Made by a program: the position numbers and the translations under genes. Below, in pieces: positions 10,455 to 19,314 of a DNA stretch of 64,000 nucleotides. Below the pieces are notes generated by a model. That model searched no databases. It was not told where the DNA came from and worked only from the letters and a program-made list of their open reading frames with translations. The DNA is from Pseudochelatococcus contaminans (GTDB lineage: Bacteria; Pseudomonadota; Alphaproteobacteria; Rhizobiales; Beijerinckiaceae), in the NCBI RefSeq assembly GCF_014195635.1, contig NZ_JACICC010000001.1, positions 372,001-436,000 of the forward strand, in the 5' to 3' direction. The number at the start of each line of letters is the position of its first letter. The stretch's first letter is position 1.

Positions 10455-11390
10455 ATGGCGGGGTTTCATTCTCGGGCTTTATCGATGGCTGGTCGCAAGT
10501 TTTTTTCGCGGAGACGGACGGAGGCGCCACGCGTCACCGCCGGAGATCGCCGCGCGCTGCGCCTGACGCCGTTCGACCGGGCGGCGCGCTATATGCCGCG
10601 CGGCACGGGGTCCGGCCTGATGCTGGCGCTTTTCGCCACGGTGGCGACCTATGGCGCGCTGCGCGGGGGACATCTGGACGAGTTCCGCGCCACCTATGGG
10701 GAACCCTATGACGCCGTTGCCCGCCTCTTCGGGCTCGGCATCGACGAGGTGCACATTTCCGGCATCGTGGAGCTGCGCGAGAGCGAGGTTCTGGCGGCTG
10801 CGGGCGTCGGCCCGTTGCGTTCGCTGGCCTTCCTCGATGCCAGCGAAGTGCGCAAGCGGCTGGAATCCGTTCCGATGATCCGTCAGGCTTCGGTGAGCAA
10901 GCTTTATCCCGATGCGCTGTCGATCGGCATTGTCGAGCGCGAGCCGCAGGCGTTGTGGCAGCGCAACGGCGAGGTTTTCGTGATCGCCGGAGACGGCACC
11001 GTTATCGACCTGATGACCGATCCGCGTTTTGCCCGCCTGCCGTTCGTGGCGGGTGAGGGCGCGAACATGCGGGCCGAAGAATACATCGACATCGTCAAAG
11101 CCGCGGGACCGCTGGCGCAGCGCATTCGCGCCGGCATTCTCGTCTCCGGCAGACGCTGGGACATCAAATTCGACAACGACCTCATCGTCCGCCTGCCCGA
11201 GATCGAGCCGGTGGCGGCCATGACGCGTCTTGTCGATCTGGAGCGCCGCGAGACGCTGCTGAACAAGGACCTCATCGCCATCGACATGCGTCAGAACGAT
11301 CGCATGTCCCTGCGGCTGAGCGAGGAAGGCGCGGCGGCCATGATCGAGGCCCGCAAGAAAACCGGCAAGCGGAAGGCACCAGAAACATGA
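10455..11390 (+). CDS. ftsQ: Cell division protein FtsQ
   Basis: Bitopic inner-membrane divisome scaffold that links the cytoplasmic ring to periplasmic septum synthesis. Up to 311 residues: a basic cytoplasmic N terminus, one membrane segment at about 52-69 (SGLMLALFATVATYGAL), then a POTRA domain (about 97-170) beginning VHISGIVELRESEVL and the FtsQ domain with IVEREPQALWQRNGE. Neither candidate start (ATG 10455 or ATG 10485) has a good ribosome binding site, so the N terminus may be ten residues shorter. Overlaps ftsA by four bases (ATGA). Confidence 0.93.
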   Translation: MAGFHSRALSMAGRKFFSRRRTEAPRVTAGDRRALRLTPFDRAARYMPRGTGSGLMLALFATVATYGALRGGHLDEFRATYGEPYDAVARLFGLGIDEVHISGIVELRESEVLAAAGVGPLRSLAFLDASEVRKRLESVPMIRQASVSKLYPDALSIGIVEREPQALWQRNGEVFVIAGDGTVIDLMTDPRFARLPFVAGEGANMRAEEYIDIVKAAGPLAQRIRAGILVSGRRWDIKFDNDLIVRLPEIEPVAAMTRLVDLERRETLLNKDLIAIDMRQNDRMSLRLSEEGAAAMIEARKKTGKRKAPET

Positions 11391-12739
11391 GCTCCTCCGG
11401 CAATCGCGTTACACCGGGCCTGACGCCCCGGATGCGCCCGCTGTCGGCGCGCAAGAGCGCTACGCTGTCGGTGCTCGACGTCGGTACGAACAAGATCGTC
11501 TGCCTCATCGCCCAGCTCAACCCGGTCAGCGAGACCGAAGTGCTGCGCGGGCGCACCCATCTGGCGCGGGTTCTGGGTATCGGCCACCAGCGTTCCATGG
11601 GTGTGAAGGGCGGCATCGTCGTCGATCTCGAAGCGGCTGAGCGCGCCATCCGGCAGGCGGTGGACGCCGCCGAGCGCATGGCCAAGGTTGAGCTGCAATC
11701 GGTCATCGTCAACCTTACTGGCGGGCGGCTGGCATCGCAGCGCTTTGCGGCGCATGTCGCGGTGCGCGGCGGTGCGGTCACCACCGGCGATGTCGGACGT
11801 GTGCTCGATGCTGCGTCCGCTCACGCAACCCGCCCGGGGCGGGCGGTGCTGCATGCGCTGCCGACCGGCTTCTCGCTGGATGGCCAACGTGGCCTGCTAG
11901 ACCCGGCCGGGATGATCGGCGAGAAGCTCGGCGTCGACATGCATGTGGTCAACTCCGACGCGGGCGCTGTGCGCAACCTGATGCTGGCGGTGGAGCGTTG
12001 CCACCTCGATATCGAGGCGGTGGTTTCGACGCCCTACGCATCCGGCCTTTCGGCACTCGTCGATGACGAGGCGGAAATGGGCGCGGTGCTGATCGACCTT
12101 GGCGGTGGCACCACCAGCATGGGCGTTTTCGCCGGCGGCCATCTGGTGCACGCGGACGCGTTCGCGGTCGGCGGCCACCATGTCACCATGGATATCGCGC
12201 GCGGCCTGTCCACGCGCGTTTCGGCGGCCGAAAGGCTGAAGACGCTCTACGGGGCTGCGATTTCCTCGCCCTCCGACGAGCGGGAGATCATTTCGGTGCC
12301 GCAGGTCGATGACAGCGAGCAGGATGTGCCCAACAACGTGCCCAAATCGCATCTGGTGCACATCATCAAGCCGCGTGTTGAGGAAATTCTTGAACTGGCG
12401 CGCGGGCGTCTGCGTGAAGCGGGCTTCGCGGCCGAGGCTGGCCGGCGGGTGATCCTGACCGGCGGTGCAAGCCAGTTGACGGGAATTCCCGAACTTGCCC
12501 GGCGTATTCTCGTCGGTGAAAAGGGAACGGGACAAGTGCGTATAGGCAGGCCGCTTGGAATCAAGGGACTGCCGGAGAAGGCGAAGGGGCCTGCGTTTTC
12601 GGCTTCCGTCGGCCTGCTGGTCTATCCGCAGATGGCGCATGTGGAGCACTTCGAACCGCGCTCCTCGGGCTACGGCCTGCGGACGGGCACGGACGGATAC
12701 TTCACCCGCGTCGGGCGCTGGATTCGCGACAGTTTTTGA
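11387..12739 (+). CDS. ftsA: Cell division protein FtsA
   Basis: Actin-like ATPase that tethers FtsZ filaments to the inner membrane. 450 residues. Nucleotide-binding elements: LDVGTNKIVCLIA near the N terminus (phosphate 1), IDLGGGTTSMGVF (phosphate 2) and ILTGGASQLTGI (adenosine motif). The last residues, YFTRVGRWIRDSF, form the expected amphipathic membrane-targeting helix. A basic 25-residue N-terminal extension precedes the conserved core. Coupled to ftsQ by a four-base overlap; 89 bases separate it from ftsZ. Confidence 0.96.
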   Translation: MSSSGNRVTPGLTPRMRPLSARKSATLSVLDVGTNKIVCLIAQLNPVSETEVLRGRTHLARVLGIGHQRSMGVKGGIVVDLEAAERAIRQAVDAAERMAKVELQSVIVNLTGGRLASQRFAAHVAVRGGAVTTGDVGRVLDAASAHATRPGRAVLHALPTGFSLDGQRGLLDPAGMIGEKLGVDMHVVNSDAGAVRNLMLAVERCHLDIEAVVSTPYASGLSALVDDEAEMGAVLIDLGGGTTSMGVFAGGHLVHADAFAVGGHHVTMDIARGLSTRVSAAERLKTLYGAAISSPSDEREIISVPQVDDSEQDVPNNVPKSHLVHIIKPRVEEILELARGRLREAGFAAEAGRRVILTGGASQLTGIPELARRILVGEKGTGQVRIGRPLGIKGLPEKAKGPAFSASVGLLVYPQMAHVEHFEPRSSGYGLRTGTDGYFTRVGRWIRDSF

Positions 12740-12828
12740 GAGTGGGCGGCGGTGCGGCGGCCGCCTCGTCTTGAATTTTTAGAGGGGCGCGCAGCCGGGC
12801 GCCGATTGATGAGAAGAGGCCAAGGAAC

Positions 12829-14562
12829 ATGGCGATCAACCTGCAAGCTCCGGATATCCGGGAACTGAAGCCCCACATCACGGTTTTCGGCGTCGGCGGA
12901 GCCGGCGGCAACGCTGTGAACAACATGATCGAATCCGGCCTGCAAGGGGTCGAGTTCGTCTGCGCCAACACTGACGCACAGGCTCTCGCCAGCTCGCGGT
13001 CCGAGCGTGTGATCCAGATGGGCACCCAGGTCACAGAGGGTCTGGGCGCTGGCTCGCAGCCGGATATCGGCCGCGCCGCGGCGGAAGAGGTGATCGAAGA
13101 GATCCGCGATAACCTGTCCGGCGCGCACATGGTGTTCATCACCGCCGGCATGGGTGGCGGCACCGGCACGGGCGCCGCGCCTGTCATCGCGCAGGCCGCG
13201 CGCGAGATGGGCATTCTCACCGTTGGCGTCGTCACCAAGCCCTTCCAGTTTGAAGGCGTGCGCCGCATGCGCATGGCCGAATCCGGCATTCTGGAGCTTC
13301 AGAAGGCGGTCGACACGCTGATCGTTATTCCGAACCAGAACCTGTTCCGCGTCGCCAACGAAAAGACCACGTTCGCCGACGCCTTCTCGCTGGCCGACCA
13401 GGTGCTGTACTCCGGCGTTGCCTGCATCACCGATCTGATGGTGAAGGAAGGTCTCATCAACCTCGACTTCGCCGACGTGCGCTCGATCATGCGCGGCATG
13501 GGCAAGGCCATGATGGGCACGGGCGAGGCCTCTGGCGAGAAGCGCGCGCTGACCGCCGCCGAGGCCGCCATCGCCAACCCGCTGCTGGACGACGTGTCGA
13601 TGAAGGGCGCGCGCGGCCTGCTGATTTCGATCACGGGCGGCAACGACCTCACGCTCTACGAAGTCGACGAAGCCGCGACCCGTATCCGCGAGGAAGTCGA
13701 CGCAGACGCGAACATCATTCTTGGCGCGACGTTCGATCCGGCGCTTGAAGGCATCATTCGCGTTTCGGTCGTCGCAACCGGCATCGAACCGCTTGTGGCC
13801 GGCAGCACGCAGGATGTGACCGCGACCGAGCAGCGCATCGCAGAAGTTGCCGAGCGCCTGCGTTCGGAAGCACGCCTGAGGGCAACCCAGGGCGGTGTTG
13901 CACCCGCACAGGCTGCAGCGACGATTGCAGCGCCGGTGCACACACAGGCTCCCGCCGCCGCTGCCACGGCAGCATCCTACACGGCCATGCCGCAGCATGC
14001 TCCGGTCGCGCAGCACGCTCCCGTGGCACAGGCTGCTCCGGCTGTCGGGCGGCATGACGTTGTGTTCGAGCAGGCCGCGCCGCGCGCGCCGGTTGCACCC
14101 GCGCCAGCGGTGGAAGCCGCACGTGCGCCGGTGCAGCATGAGCCGGTGCCCGAGCACTTTCTGCCGCCGCGTGCCGAGCAGACCGTGCGTCCGGCTCGCA
14201 TGCCGCGCATCGACGAACTGCCCCTGCCGGCGCAGAACCAGATCCGCGCCAGCCGCGGAGAGGCTCCCCAGCAGGAAAGCACGCACGACCCGCGTCACCG
14301 TCCGTCGCTGCTTCAGCGTCTCGCTTCGGTAGGCCTTGGTCGCCGCGAAGATGCACCCCAGCCCGCGCCGCAACAGCGCGCTCCGGAGCCTCGTCCGCAG
14401 CAGCAGGCACCCGCCGCGCAGCATCAGCATCCGTCGCAGGCTCCGGCTTTCCGGCAGCCCGCACCGGAGCAACAGGCACAGCGCCCAGTGGCACACCGCA
14501 ATGCAACAATTGATGACGAACAGCTTGAGATTCCTGCATTTCTCCGTCGTCAGGCGAATTGA
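12829..14562 (+). CDS. ftsZ: Cell division GTPase FtsZ
   Basis: Tubulin-like GTPase forming the Z-ring. 577 residues, long as in alphaproteobacteria. The tubulin signature GGGTGTG is at 109-115, and the T7 loop contains [11 protein letters not shown]. After the globular core (to about residue 330) comes a linker of some 230 residues rich in Ala, Pro, Gln and His, with a HAPVAQ element repeated in tandem, then the C-terminal peptide [14 protein letters not shown] that binds FtsA and other partners. Start ATG has AAGGAAC just upstream. A GNRA-loop hairpin follows the stop. The large minus-strand frame across this gene is a composition shadow. Confidence 0.98.
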   Translation: MAINLQAPDIRELKPHITVFGVGGAGGNAVNNMIESGLQGVEFVCANTDAQALASSRSERVIQMGTQVTEGLGAGSQPDIGRAAAEEVIEEIRDNLSGAHMVFITAGMGGGTGTGAAPVIAQAAREMGILTVGVVTKPFQFEGVRRMRMAESGILELQKAVDTLIVIPNQNLFRVANEKTTFADAFSLADQVLYSGVACITDLMVKEGLINLDFADVRSIMRGMGKAMMGTGEASGEKRALTAAEAAIANPLLDDVSMKGARGLLISITGGNDLTLYEVDEAATRIREEVDADANIILGATFDPALEGIIRVSVVATGIEPLVAGSTQDVTATEQRIAEVAERLRSEARLRATQGGVAPAQAAATIAAPVHTQAPAAAATAASYTAMPQHAPVAQHAPVAQAAPAVGRHDVVFEQAAPRAPVAPAPAVEAARAPVQHEPVPEHFLPPRAEQTVRPARMPRIDELPLPAQNQIRASRGEAPQQESTHDPRHRPSLLQRLASVGLGRREDAPQPAPQQRAPEPRPQQQAPAAQHQHPSQAPAFRQPAPEQQAQRPVAHRNATIDDEQLEIPAFLRRQAN

Positions 14563-14598
14563 ACACAGCAGCGCGTTCACACTTTTCAGAGTTATGCA

Positions 14599-14622
14599 CA
14601 ACGGGGCCGAAAGGCCCCGTTG
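14599..14622 (+). terminator. Hairpin downstream of ftsZ
   Basis: A perfect ten-base-pair stem (CAACGGGGCC/GGCCCCGTTG) closed by a GAAA tetraloop, 37 bases after the ftsZ stop. It is followed by TGTCATATCT rather than a clean U-tract, so it may end transcription only partly or mainly protect the 3' end. It marks the end of the dcw transcription unit. Confidence 0.6.
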
Positions 14623-14991
14623 TCATATCTGGCTCAAAACCGCATGCATGCTGTCATTGAGATGGCGCATCAGCTCAAAAAATGCCGAATCGTGCGCAGA
14701 TATCATCAATGCGTCATATCCGACAGTAATCCTGACGGGCGTGCCGTATATGGTTAACGGCGTCTAATTAATTGATTTAAAAAGTGTTTATGCATTTTTG
14801 TGCATTGTAACACACGGTAAAAAAGAGTGATTGGCAAGGATGTGGCGAGCCAACTAGGTTGGCATCAACAAATGAATCGGCAACTTGGCCTTTGGCGCTT
14901 TCGGGAGCCTTGCCGCCCGCCGATTTCAGGGCGCATCGATCAGGATCGGATCGATGCCGCCGCGTGGTACGCGATCCGGGAATGAATATCG
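14623..14991 (+). promoter_or_regulatory. ftsZ-lpxC intergenic region with an AT-rich tract and dyad
   Basis: About 370 bases with no credible gene. The part 14750-14830 is the most AT-rich of the window (several TTAA tetranucleotides, TTTAAAAA, repeated TGCATT). Just downstream is a perfect interrupted palindrome GCCAAC-TAG-GTTGGC at 14849-14863, with a further TTGGC half-site at 14831-14835. This is the likely promoter and control region for lpxC, but I cannot fix -35/-10 boxes with confidence. Confidence 0.4.
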
Positions 14992-15942
14992 ATGAAACCC
15001 AGCAGGCAAACGACGTTACGCAAGGCCGTTACGCTCACTGGCGTAGGCGTGCACTCCGGTCAGCCTGCAAGGCTCGTTCTTCATCCCGCCGCCGCCAACC
15101 ATGGCATCGTTTTTCTTCGTACCGGCCTTTCCAACGGCCGTGAGCGCCTGATTGACGCCCGCTACATCCATGTCAGCACAACTGAGCTTTGCACCGTCCT
15201 CGGCGATAAGGACAGTGGTTCGGTCTCAACGGTAGAGCATCTGATGGCCGCTCTCGTGGGCCTTGGTGTCGACAACGTTCTGGCCGAGATCGACAGCCCC
15301 GAAATGCCGATCCTCGACGGCAGCTCTGCCTGCTTCGTCGATGCCATCATGAGCGTCGGCCTCGCGGTGCAGGAGGCTTCTCGTCGCTACATCAAGGTGC
15401 TGCGTCCCGTGCGAATCGAGCATGGCCGCGGTTTCTCGGAATTGCGCCCGCTGGAGCGTGGCTACAGGCTGGATGTGGAAATCGACTTCGATTCGCAGGT
15501 CATCGGCCGTCAGCGCAAGGTTATGGACCTCGATCCGGAAACCTTCCGTACCGAGATCAGCCGCGCCCGCACTTTCGGTTTTCTCCGCGACCTCGAAAAG
15601 CTGCGCAAGATGGGGCTGGCTGGCGGCTCGTCGCTCGACAATTCGGTCGCCATTGCAGATGACGGCATCGTCAATCCGGGCGGTCTGCGTTATGCGGACG
15701 AATTTGTCCGCCACAAGATGCTCGATGCTGTCGGCGATCTGGCTCTTGCCGGCTATGCCTTGCAGGGCGAATATCGCTCCTACTGCGCTGGCCATCGCAT
15801 GAACGTGGCGGTATTGCAGTCGCTGTTCAGCGACAGGGCGAATTATGCCATTGTCGATGCCATGGCTCCGCGTCGTGAATTTGCTTATGCCGAAATCGGC
15901 GCCGGCGTTGCGGTTCCCGCCTACGCTCCTGATCTGAGCTGA
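14992..15942 (+). CDS. lpxC: UDP-3-O-acyl-GlcNAc deacetylase LpxC
   Basis: Zinc-dependent cytoplasmic deacetylase, committed step of lipid A synthesis. 316 residues. Starts with the typical TTLRKAVTLTGVGVHSG. Zinc ligands: His 83 in SVSTVEHLMAAL, and His 241 and Asp 245 in FVRHKMLDAVGDLAL. Start ATG has GGGAATG upstream. In a separate unit from ftsZ, 430 bases away, but the ftsZ-lpxC-bamD order is conserved in Rhizobiales. No alteration in the catalytic residues. Confidence 0.97.
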   Translation: MKPSRQTTLRKAVTLTGVGVHSGQPARLVLHPAAANHGIVFLRTGLSNGRERLIDARYIHVSTTELCTVLGDKDSGSVSTVEHLMAALVGLGVDNVLAEIDSPEMPILDGSSACFVDAIMSVGLAVQEASRRYIKVLRPVRIEHGRGFSELRPLERGYRLDVEIDFDSQVIGRQRKVMDLDPETFRTEISRARTFGFLRDLEKLRKMGLAGGSSLDNSVAIADDGIVNPGGLRYADEFVRHKMLDAVGDLALAGYALQGEYRSYCAGHRMNVAVLQSLFSDRANYAIVDAMAPRREFAYAEIGAGVAVPAYAPDLS

Positions 15943-16156
15943 TAATCGGTCCCGGCGCGCGGGGCATGCCGGAAGGTGGTTGCCGCTGTTCGGAAAATGT
16001 TTTAGACAATGCCACAAGGTGACCGATCCACTTCGATATTGTGATCTGTCTCTTCCGGTGCAACAACCCGCTTTGCCTGTTGGGCGTGTTTGGGTTAAAC
16101 AGCTTGTGGTTGGGGGTAATGTCGTCCCTCGCGCCATCTGAGAGGACTGACGAGGG

Positions 16157-17095
16157 ATGCGTTTTCCTTCCATGCTGTATTCCACCAGAGTTTTTGCGCA
16201 ACCGCTTTCCGCAAACACCAGGGCAGGCTTCAAGCGAATTGCTACGGCGCGCTGGCCGCGCGTTGCGCTTGTTGCCCTGAGCCTCGGCGGTGTGGCCGGT
16301 TGCGACACGCTCAAGTCTGTGAACCCTTTCTCCAAGGGTGACACCTACAAGCCCGAGATCGTGCCGGTGACACCGGCCGAGCAGCTTTATAACGATGGCC
16401 TGTCGCGTCTTGCCTCGAATGATTTCGAAGGCGCTCACAAGACATTCGACACCATCAACAGGCAGAATCCCGGTTCGCAGTGGGCGCAGAAGTCGCTCAT
16501 CATGCAGACCTACGCCGCATATGAGGGCGGGCGGTATGATGATTCGGCCAATAGCGCCACGCGTTATGTGTCGCTGTATCCCAATTCTCAGGATGCCGCC
16601 TACGCCCAGTACCTGCTCGCAATGTCGTATTACAAGCAAGTGCCGGACGTGACCCGCGATCAGGCGTCCACGCAGCGTGCAATCGTTGCATTCGATACGC
16701 TCATTCAGCGCTATCCCAAGTCCGAATACGCGACCGACGCCAAGTTCAAGTTGCAGGTCGTGCGTGATCAGCTTGCCGGCCACGAAATGGAAGTTGGGCG
16801 CTTCTATCTGAAGCGGCGGAATTACACTGCGGCAATCAACCGTTTCCGCACCGTCGTCTCGCAATACCAGAATACCCGCGCCACGGAAGAGGCGCTCATG
16901 CGCCTGACCGAAGCTTATGCCGCGCTTGGTGTGTTTAACGAGGCGCAGACGGCAGCGGCTGTGCTGGGGCACAACTTCCCGGATAGCCAGTGGTACAAGG
17001 ACGCCTACACGCTCCTCGCCAGCCGGGGGCTTGAGCCGCGTGAAGATACAGGCTCCTGGATCAGCAAGCTGTTCAGCGGCGGCCAGTTCAGGTAA
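16157..17095 (+). CDS. bamD: Outer membrane assembly lipoprotein BamD
   Basis: TPR lipoprotein of the beta-barrel assembly machinery at the inner face of the outer membrane. 312 residues. The signal peptide ends in a lipobox GVAG-C with Cys 49; the 48-residue leader is long, so an internal ATG (16172) could be the start, although GAGAGGA at 16140-16146 supports 16157. Tetratricopeptide-like helices follow, beginning TPAEQLYNDGLSRLASNDFEGA. In many relatives recN and ligA come next; here a strong terminator follows instead. Confidence 0.93.
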   Translation: MRFPSMLYSTRVFAQPLSANTRAGFKRIATARWPRVALVALSLGGVAGCDTLKSVNPFSKGDTYKPEIVPVTPAEQLYNDGLSRLASNDFEGAHKTFDTINRQNPGSQWAQKSLIMQTYAAYEGGRYDDSANSATRYVSLYPNSQDAAYAQYLLAMSYYKQVPDVTRDQASTQRAIVAFDTLIQRYPKSEYATDAKFKLQVVRDQLAGHEMEVGRFYLKRRNYTAAINRFRTVVSQYQNTRATEEALMRLTEAYAALGVFNEAQTAAAVLGHNFPDSQWYKDAYTLLASRGLEPREDTGSWISKLFSGGQFR

Positions 17096-17111
17096 GCAGC
17101 AAAAAACAAAC

Positions 17112-17151
17112 AAACGGCTCCCGTTCCTATCCGGACGGGAGCCGTTTTATT
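17112..17151 (+). terminator. Rho-independent terminator after bamD
   Basis: A 13-base-pair stem (AAACGGCTCCCGT at 17112-17124 with ACGGGAGCCGTTT at 17135-17147), ten-base loop, followed by TATTTT. It is 16 bases after the bamD stop, and the A-rich left flank means it could also act for transcripts arriving from the minus-strand gene ending at 17249. Confidence 0.88.
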
Positions 17152-17248
17152 TTGCGTGACGCACTGTGATTCAAGCCTAGCGATTGTAATGGCTGATATT
17201 GAGTCTGGCCGGCCTTTTTGAATACGGCCTGACGCCATCAATAATATT

Positions 17249-18589
17249 TCATACTCTGGATGAACGCTTGATGCCGGGGCGGAAAAACACGCCGACGGTT
17301 TCGACGTGCGCCGAATACCGGAACTGATCCACCGGCGTTATACGGATTGGTGTATAGCCGCCGTCGATGAGGATTTTCGTATCGCGCGCAAATGTCCCGG
17401 CATCGCACGAGACGGCAATGACGAGCGGCACAGTCGAGCGTGCCAGCTCGTGAGCCTGCGCCTCCGCCCCCGCACGCGGCGGGTCGAACACAACGGCGTC
17501 GTAGGTTTTCAGTTCTGATGGCAACAGCGGGCGGCGGAAGAGATCACGTGTTTCGGTCGTGATTCGGCGCAGGCCCGGCGTCGCCCGAAAGGCGCGGTCG
17601 AGCGCGGCCAAAGCCGGAGCCGCGCTTTCAACGGCGTGCACTTCGGCAATCTCCGTCAGACGCAGCGCAAAAGGGCCACACCCGGCAAACAGGTCGGCCA
17701 CCCGCCGGATGCGGCGCGGGGCTTCGACACAAGCCTCCAGCACGAGCCGCGCCAGCGTGTCCTCGCCCAGCGTGGTCGCCTGCAAAAAGCCGCCCGCCGG
17801 CAGAACAACATGCCCCTTGCCCATAGGGACACTCGGTGCACGCCGCTCCACAATACGATCACCGTGAATGGACAGCCGAGCGAGATCAAGGCGCTCCGCA
17901 GCCTGTGTCAAGGTGCGGCGAATGCCTTCGCCCGCCTGTCCGTAACCGCGAACGTCGACATCGAGACCACCGGAGGTGGCGGTGATCTGAACATCCAGTG
18001 GCTTGCCTTTGGGTAGCAGCAGGCGGGCAACATCCAGTGCAACCTGGGGTGCGCGGTCGAGAGCGGGATCGAGAACAGGGCAATGATCGATGGAAATCAG
18101 GTTATGGCTTCGCGCGGCCATGAAGCCGACGGCATCGACGCCATCCTTGCGGCGTGCGTGGAAGGTAACCCGTCTGCGCCCGCTGCCGTGCGCATCCACG
18201 AGGGGACCAATGTCGATATCGAGCCGTGCCCGCGATAACGCGGTGACAACGCTGTCCCGTTTCCAGTCACGATAGGTTGGCTCGGCCATATGCTGCGCGG
18301 AGCAGCCGCCACAACGGGTGAAAAGTGCGCAATCGGGTGCACGCCTGTCCGGTGAGGGGGTATCGATCGCGATGAGGTTGGCGCGCGCTTCCACCCGGCC
18401 ATGGGAGGAGCGCGCAGCGCGGCCTTCCACCGGATCAGGAGCGGGCAAGCCAACGCTCACGGTTTCTCCGGGCAATGCATAAGGCACGTAAACCGGGCCA
18501 TCCGGCGTATCGGCAATACCGTCGCCGCGCGCGCCGAGCCGGTCGATGGTGAGGCGCATGTCCGTCACGGCAGAGGAAAGTCCGTTCAT
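17249..18589 (-). CDS. TrmA/RlmD-family 23S rRNA (uracil-5-)-methyltransferase
   Basis: SAM-dependent 5-methyluridine methyltransferase of the TrmA/RumA family with an iron-sulfur cluster. 446 residues from the start chosen here. The N-terminal TRAM-like domain (about 11-70) is followed by the cluster cysteines C87, C93, C96 (CALFTRCGGC) and C170. The C-terminal Rossmann domain carries DLFAGCGPFALRL (SAM), FDPPRAGAEAQ and the catalytic cysteine in VIAVSCDAG (395). Start ATG 18589 overlaps the tlyA stop by four bases (ATGA), which is why I prefer it over a longer frame to 18706. The target base (U1939 or U747 type) cannot be told from sequence alone. Confidence 0.9.
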   Translation of the reverse strand: MNGLSSAVTDMRLTIDRLGARGDGIADTPDGPVYVPYALPGETVSVGLPAPDPVEGRAARSSHGRVEARANLIAIDTPSPDRRAPDCALFTRCGGCSAQHMAEPTYRDWKRDSVVTALSRARLDIDIGPLVDAHGSGRRRVTFHARRKDGVDAVGFMAARSHNLISIDHCPVLDPALDRAPQVALDVARLLLPKGKPLDVQITATSGGLDVDVRGYGQAGEGIRRTLTQAAERLDLARLSIHGDRIVERRAPSVPMGKGHVVLPAGGFLQATTLGEDTLARLVLEACVEAPRRIRRVADLFAGCGPFALRLTEIAEVHAVESAAPALAALDRAFRATPGLRRITTETRDLFRRPLLPSELKTYDAVVFDPPRAGAEAQAHELARSTVPLVIAVSCDAGTFARDTKILIDGGYTPIRITPVDQFRYSAHVETVGVFFRPGIKRSSRV

Positions 18590-19314
18590 ACGCGCCGCGC
18601 TCCCAACAGAAACTCGCGATTGCCGTCGCCACCAGTAATCGGGGAGGGGACAAGGCCTGCTATGGCAAAGCCCAGATCCTCGACATGCGCGCGGATATCG
18701 CTGCACACCATCGTATGCACCGCTTCATCACGCACGATCCCCTTATGCAGATGCTGTCGGCCTGCCTCAAATTGCGGTTTGATGAGCGCAACGAGCGTCG
18801 CGCCAGGGGCCAATAAAGGCGTGACGGGCGGCAGAACGAGTTTGAGCGAAATAAAGCTGACGTCGATCACGAGGATATCGAAGGGGCCTATGCCGAGTTC
18901 GGGCAGCCGCCGTGCGTCCGTGCCTTCCAGCATGGTGACGCGCGCATCGCCGGCAATCAGCGGATGCAACTGGCCATGGCCGACGTCCACCGCGTGAACG
19001 TGCGCTGCGCCATGCGTGAGCAGGACATGGGCGAAGCCGCCAGTCGATGCGCCGATATCGAGCGCACGGGCGCCGGCTGGATCAATTGCGAAGGCATCAA
19101 GCGCTGCGGCCAGCTTCACCCCGCCGCGTGACACCCATGGATGCGGCGCTTGCGCGGTAATCGCGGCATCGGCGAAAATCGTCTGGGAGGCTTTGCGCAA
19201 TTGCACGCCGTCCACGATCACGCCGCCCGCTTCGATCGCGGCCTGCGCCTGCGCGCGGCTGGTGAAGAACCCACGTTCCACCAGCACGATGTCGGCTCTG
19301 CGTTTGTCAGACAT
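18586..19314 (-). CDS. tlyA: TlyA-family rRNA 2'-O-methyltransferase / hemolysin-like protein
   Basis: S4 RNA-binding domain (residues 1-60, with VERGFFTSRAQAQAAIEAGG) fused to an FtsJ-like Rossmann methyltransferase (SAM motif ALDIGASTGGF, later ILVIDVSFISL). The family 2'-O-methylates cytidines in 16S and 23S rRNA and was once named hemolysin. 242 residues. Its start abuts the dxs stop with no gap and its stop overlaps the downstream methylase start, so dxs, tlyA and the methylase form one translationally coupled operon, a common alphaproteobacterial arrangement. Confidence 0.92.
   Translation of the reverse strand: MSDKRRADIVLVERGFFTSRAQAQAAIEAGGVIVDGVQLRKASQTIFADAAITAQAPHPWVSRGGVKLAAALDAFAIDPAGARALDIGASTGGFAHVLLTHGAAHVHAVDVGHGQLHPLIAGDARVTMLEGTDARRLPELGIGPFDILVIDVSFISLKLVLPPVTPLLAPGATLVALIKPQFEAGRQHLHKGIVRDEAVHTMVCSDIRAHVEDLGFAIAGLVPSPITGGDGNREFLLGARRV

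Noticed and set aside
12670-14601. 643-codon minus-strand open frame opposite ftsZ
   Set aside because: It mirrors the GC-rich third-position pattern of ftsZ, has a Cys/Arg/His-rich composition unlike any protein and no homologous motif.
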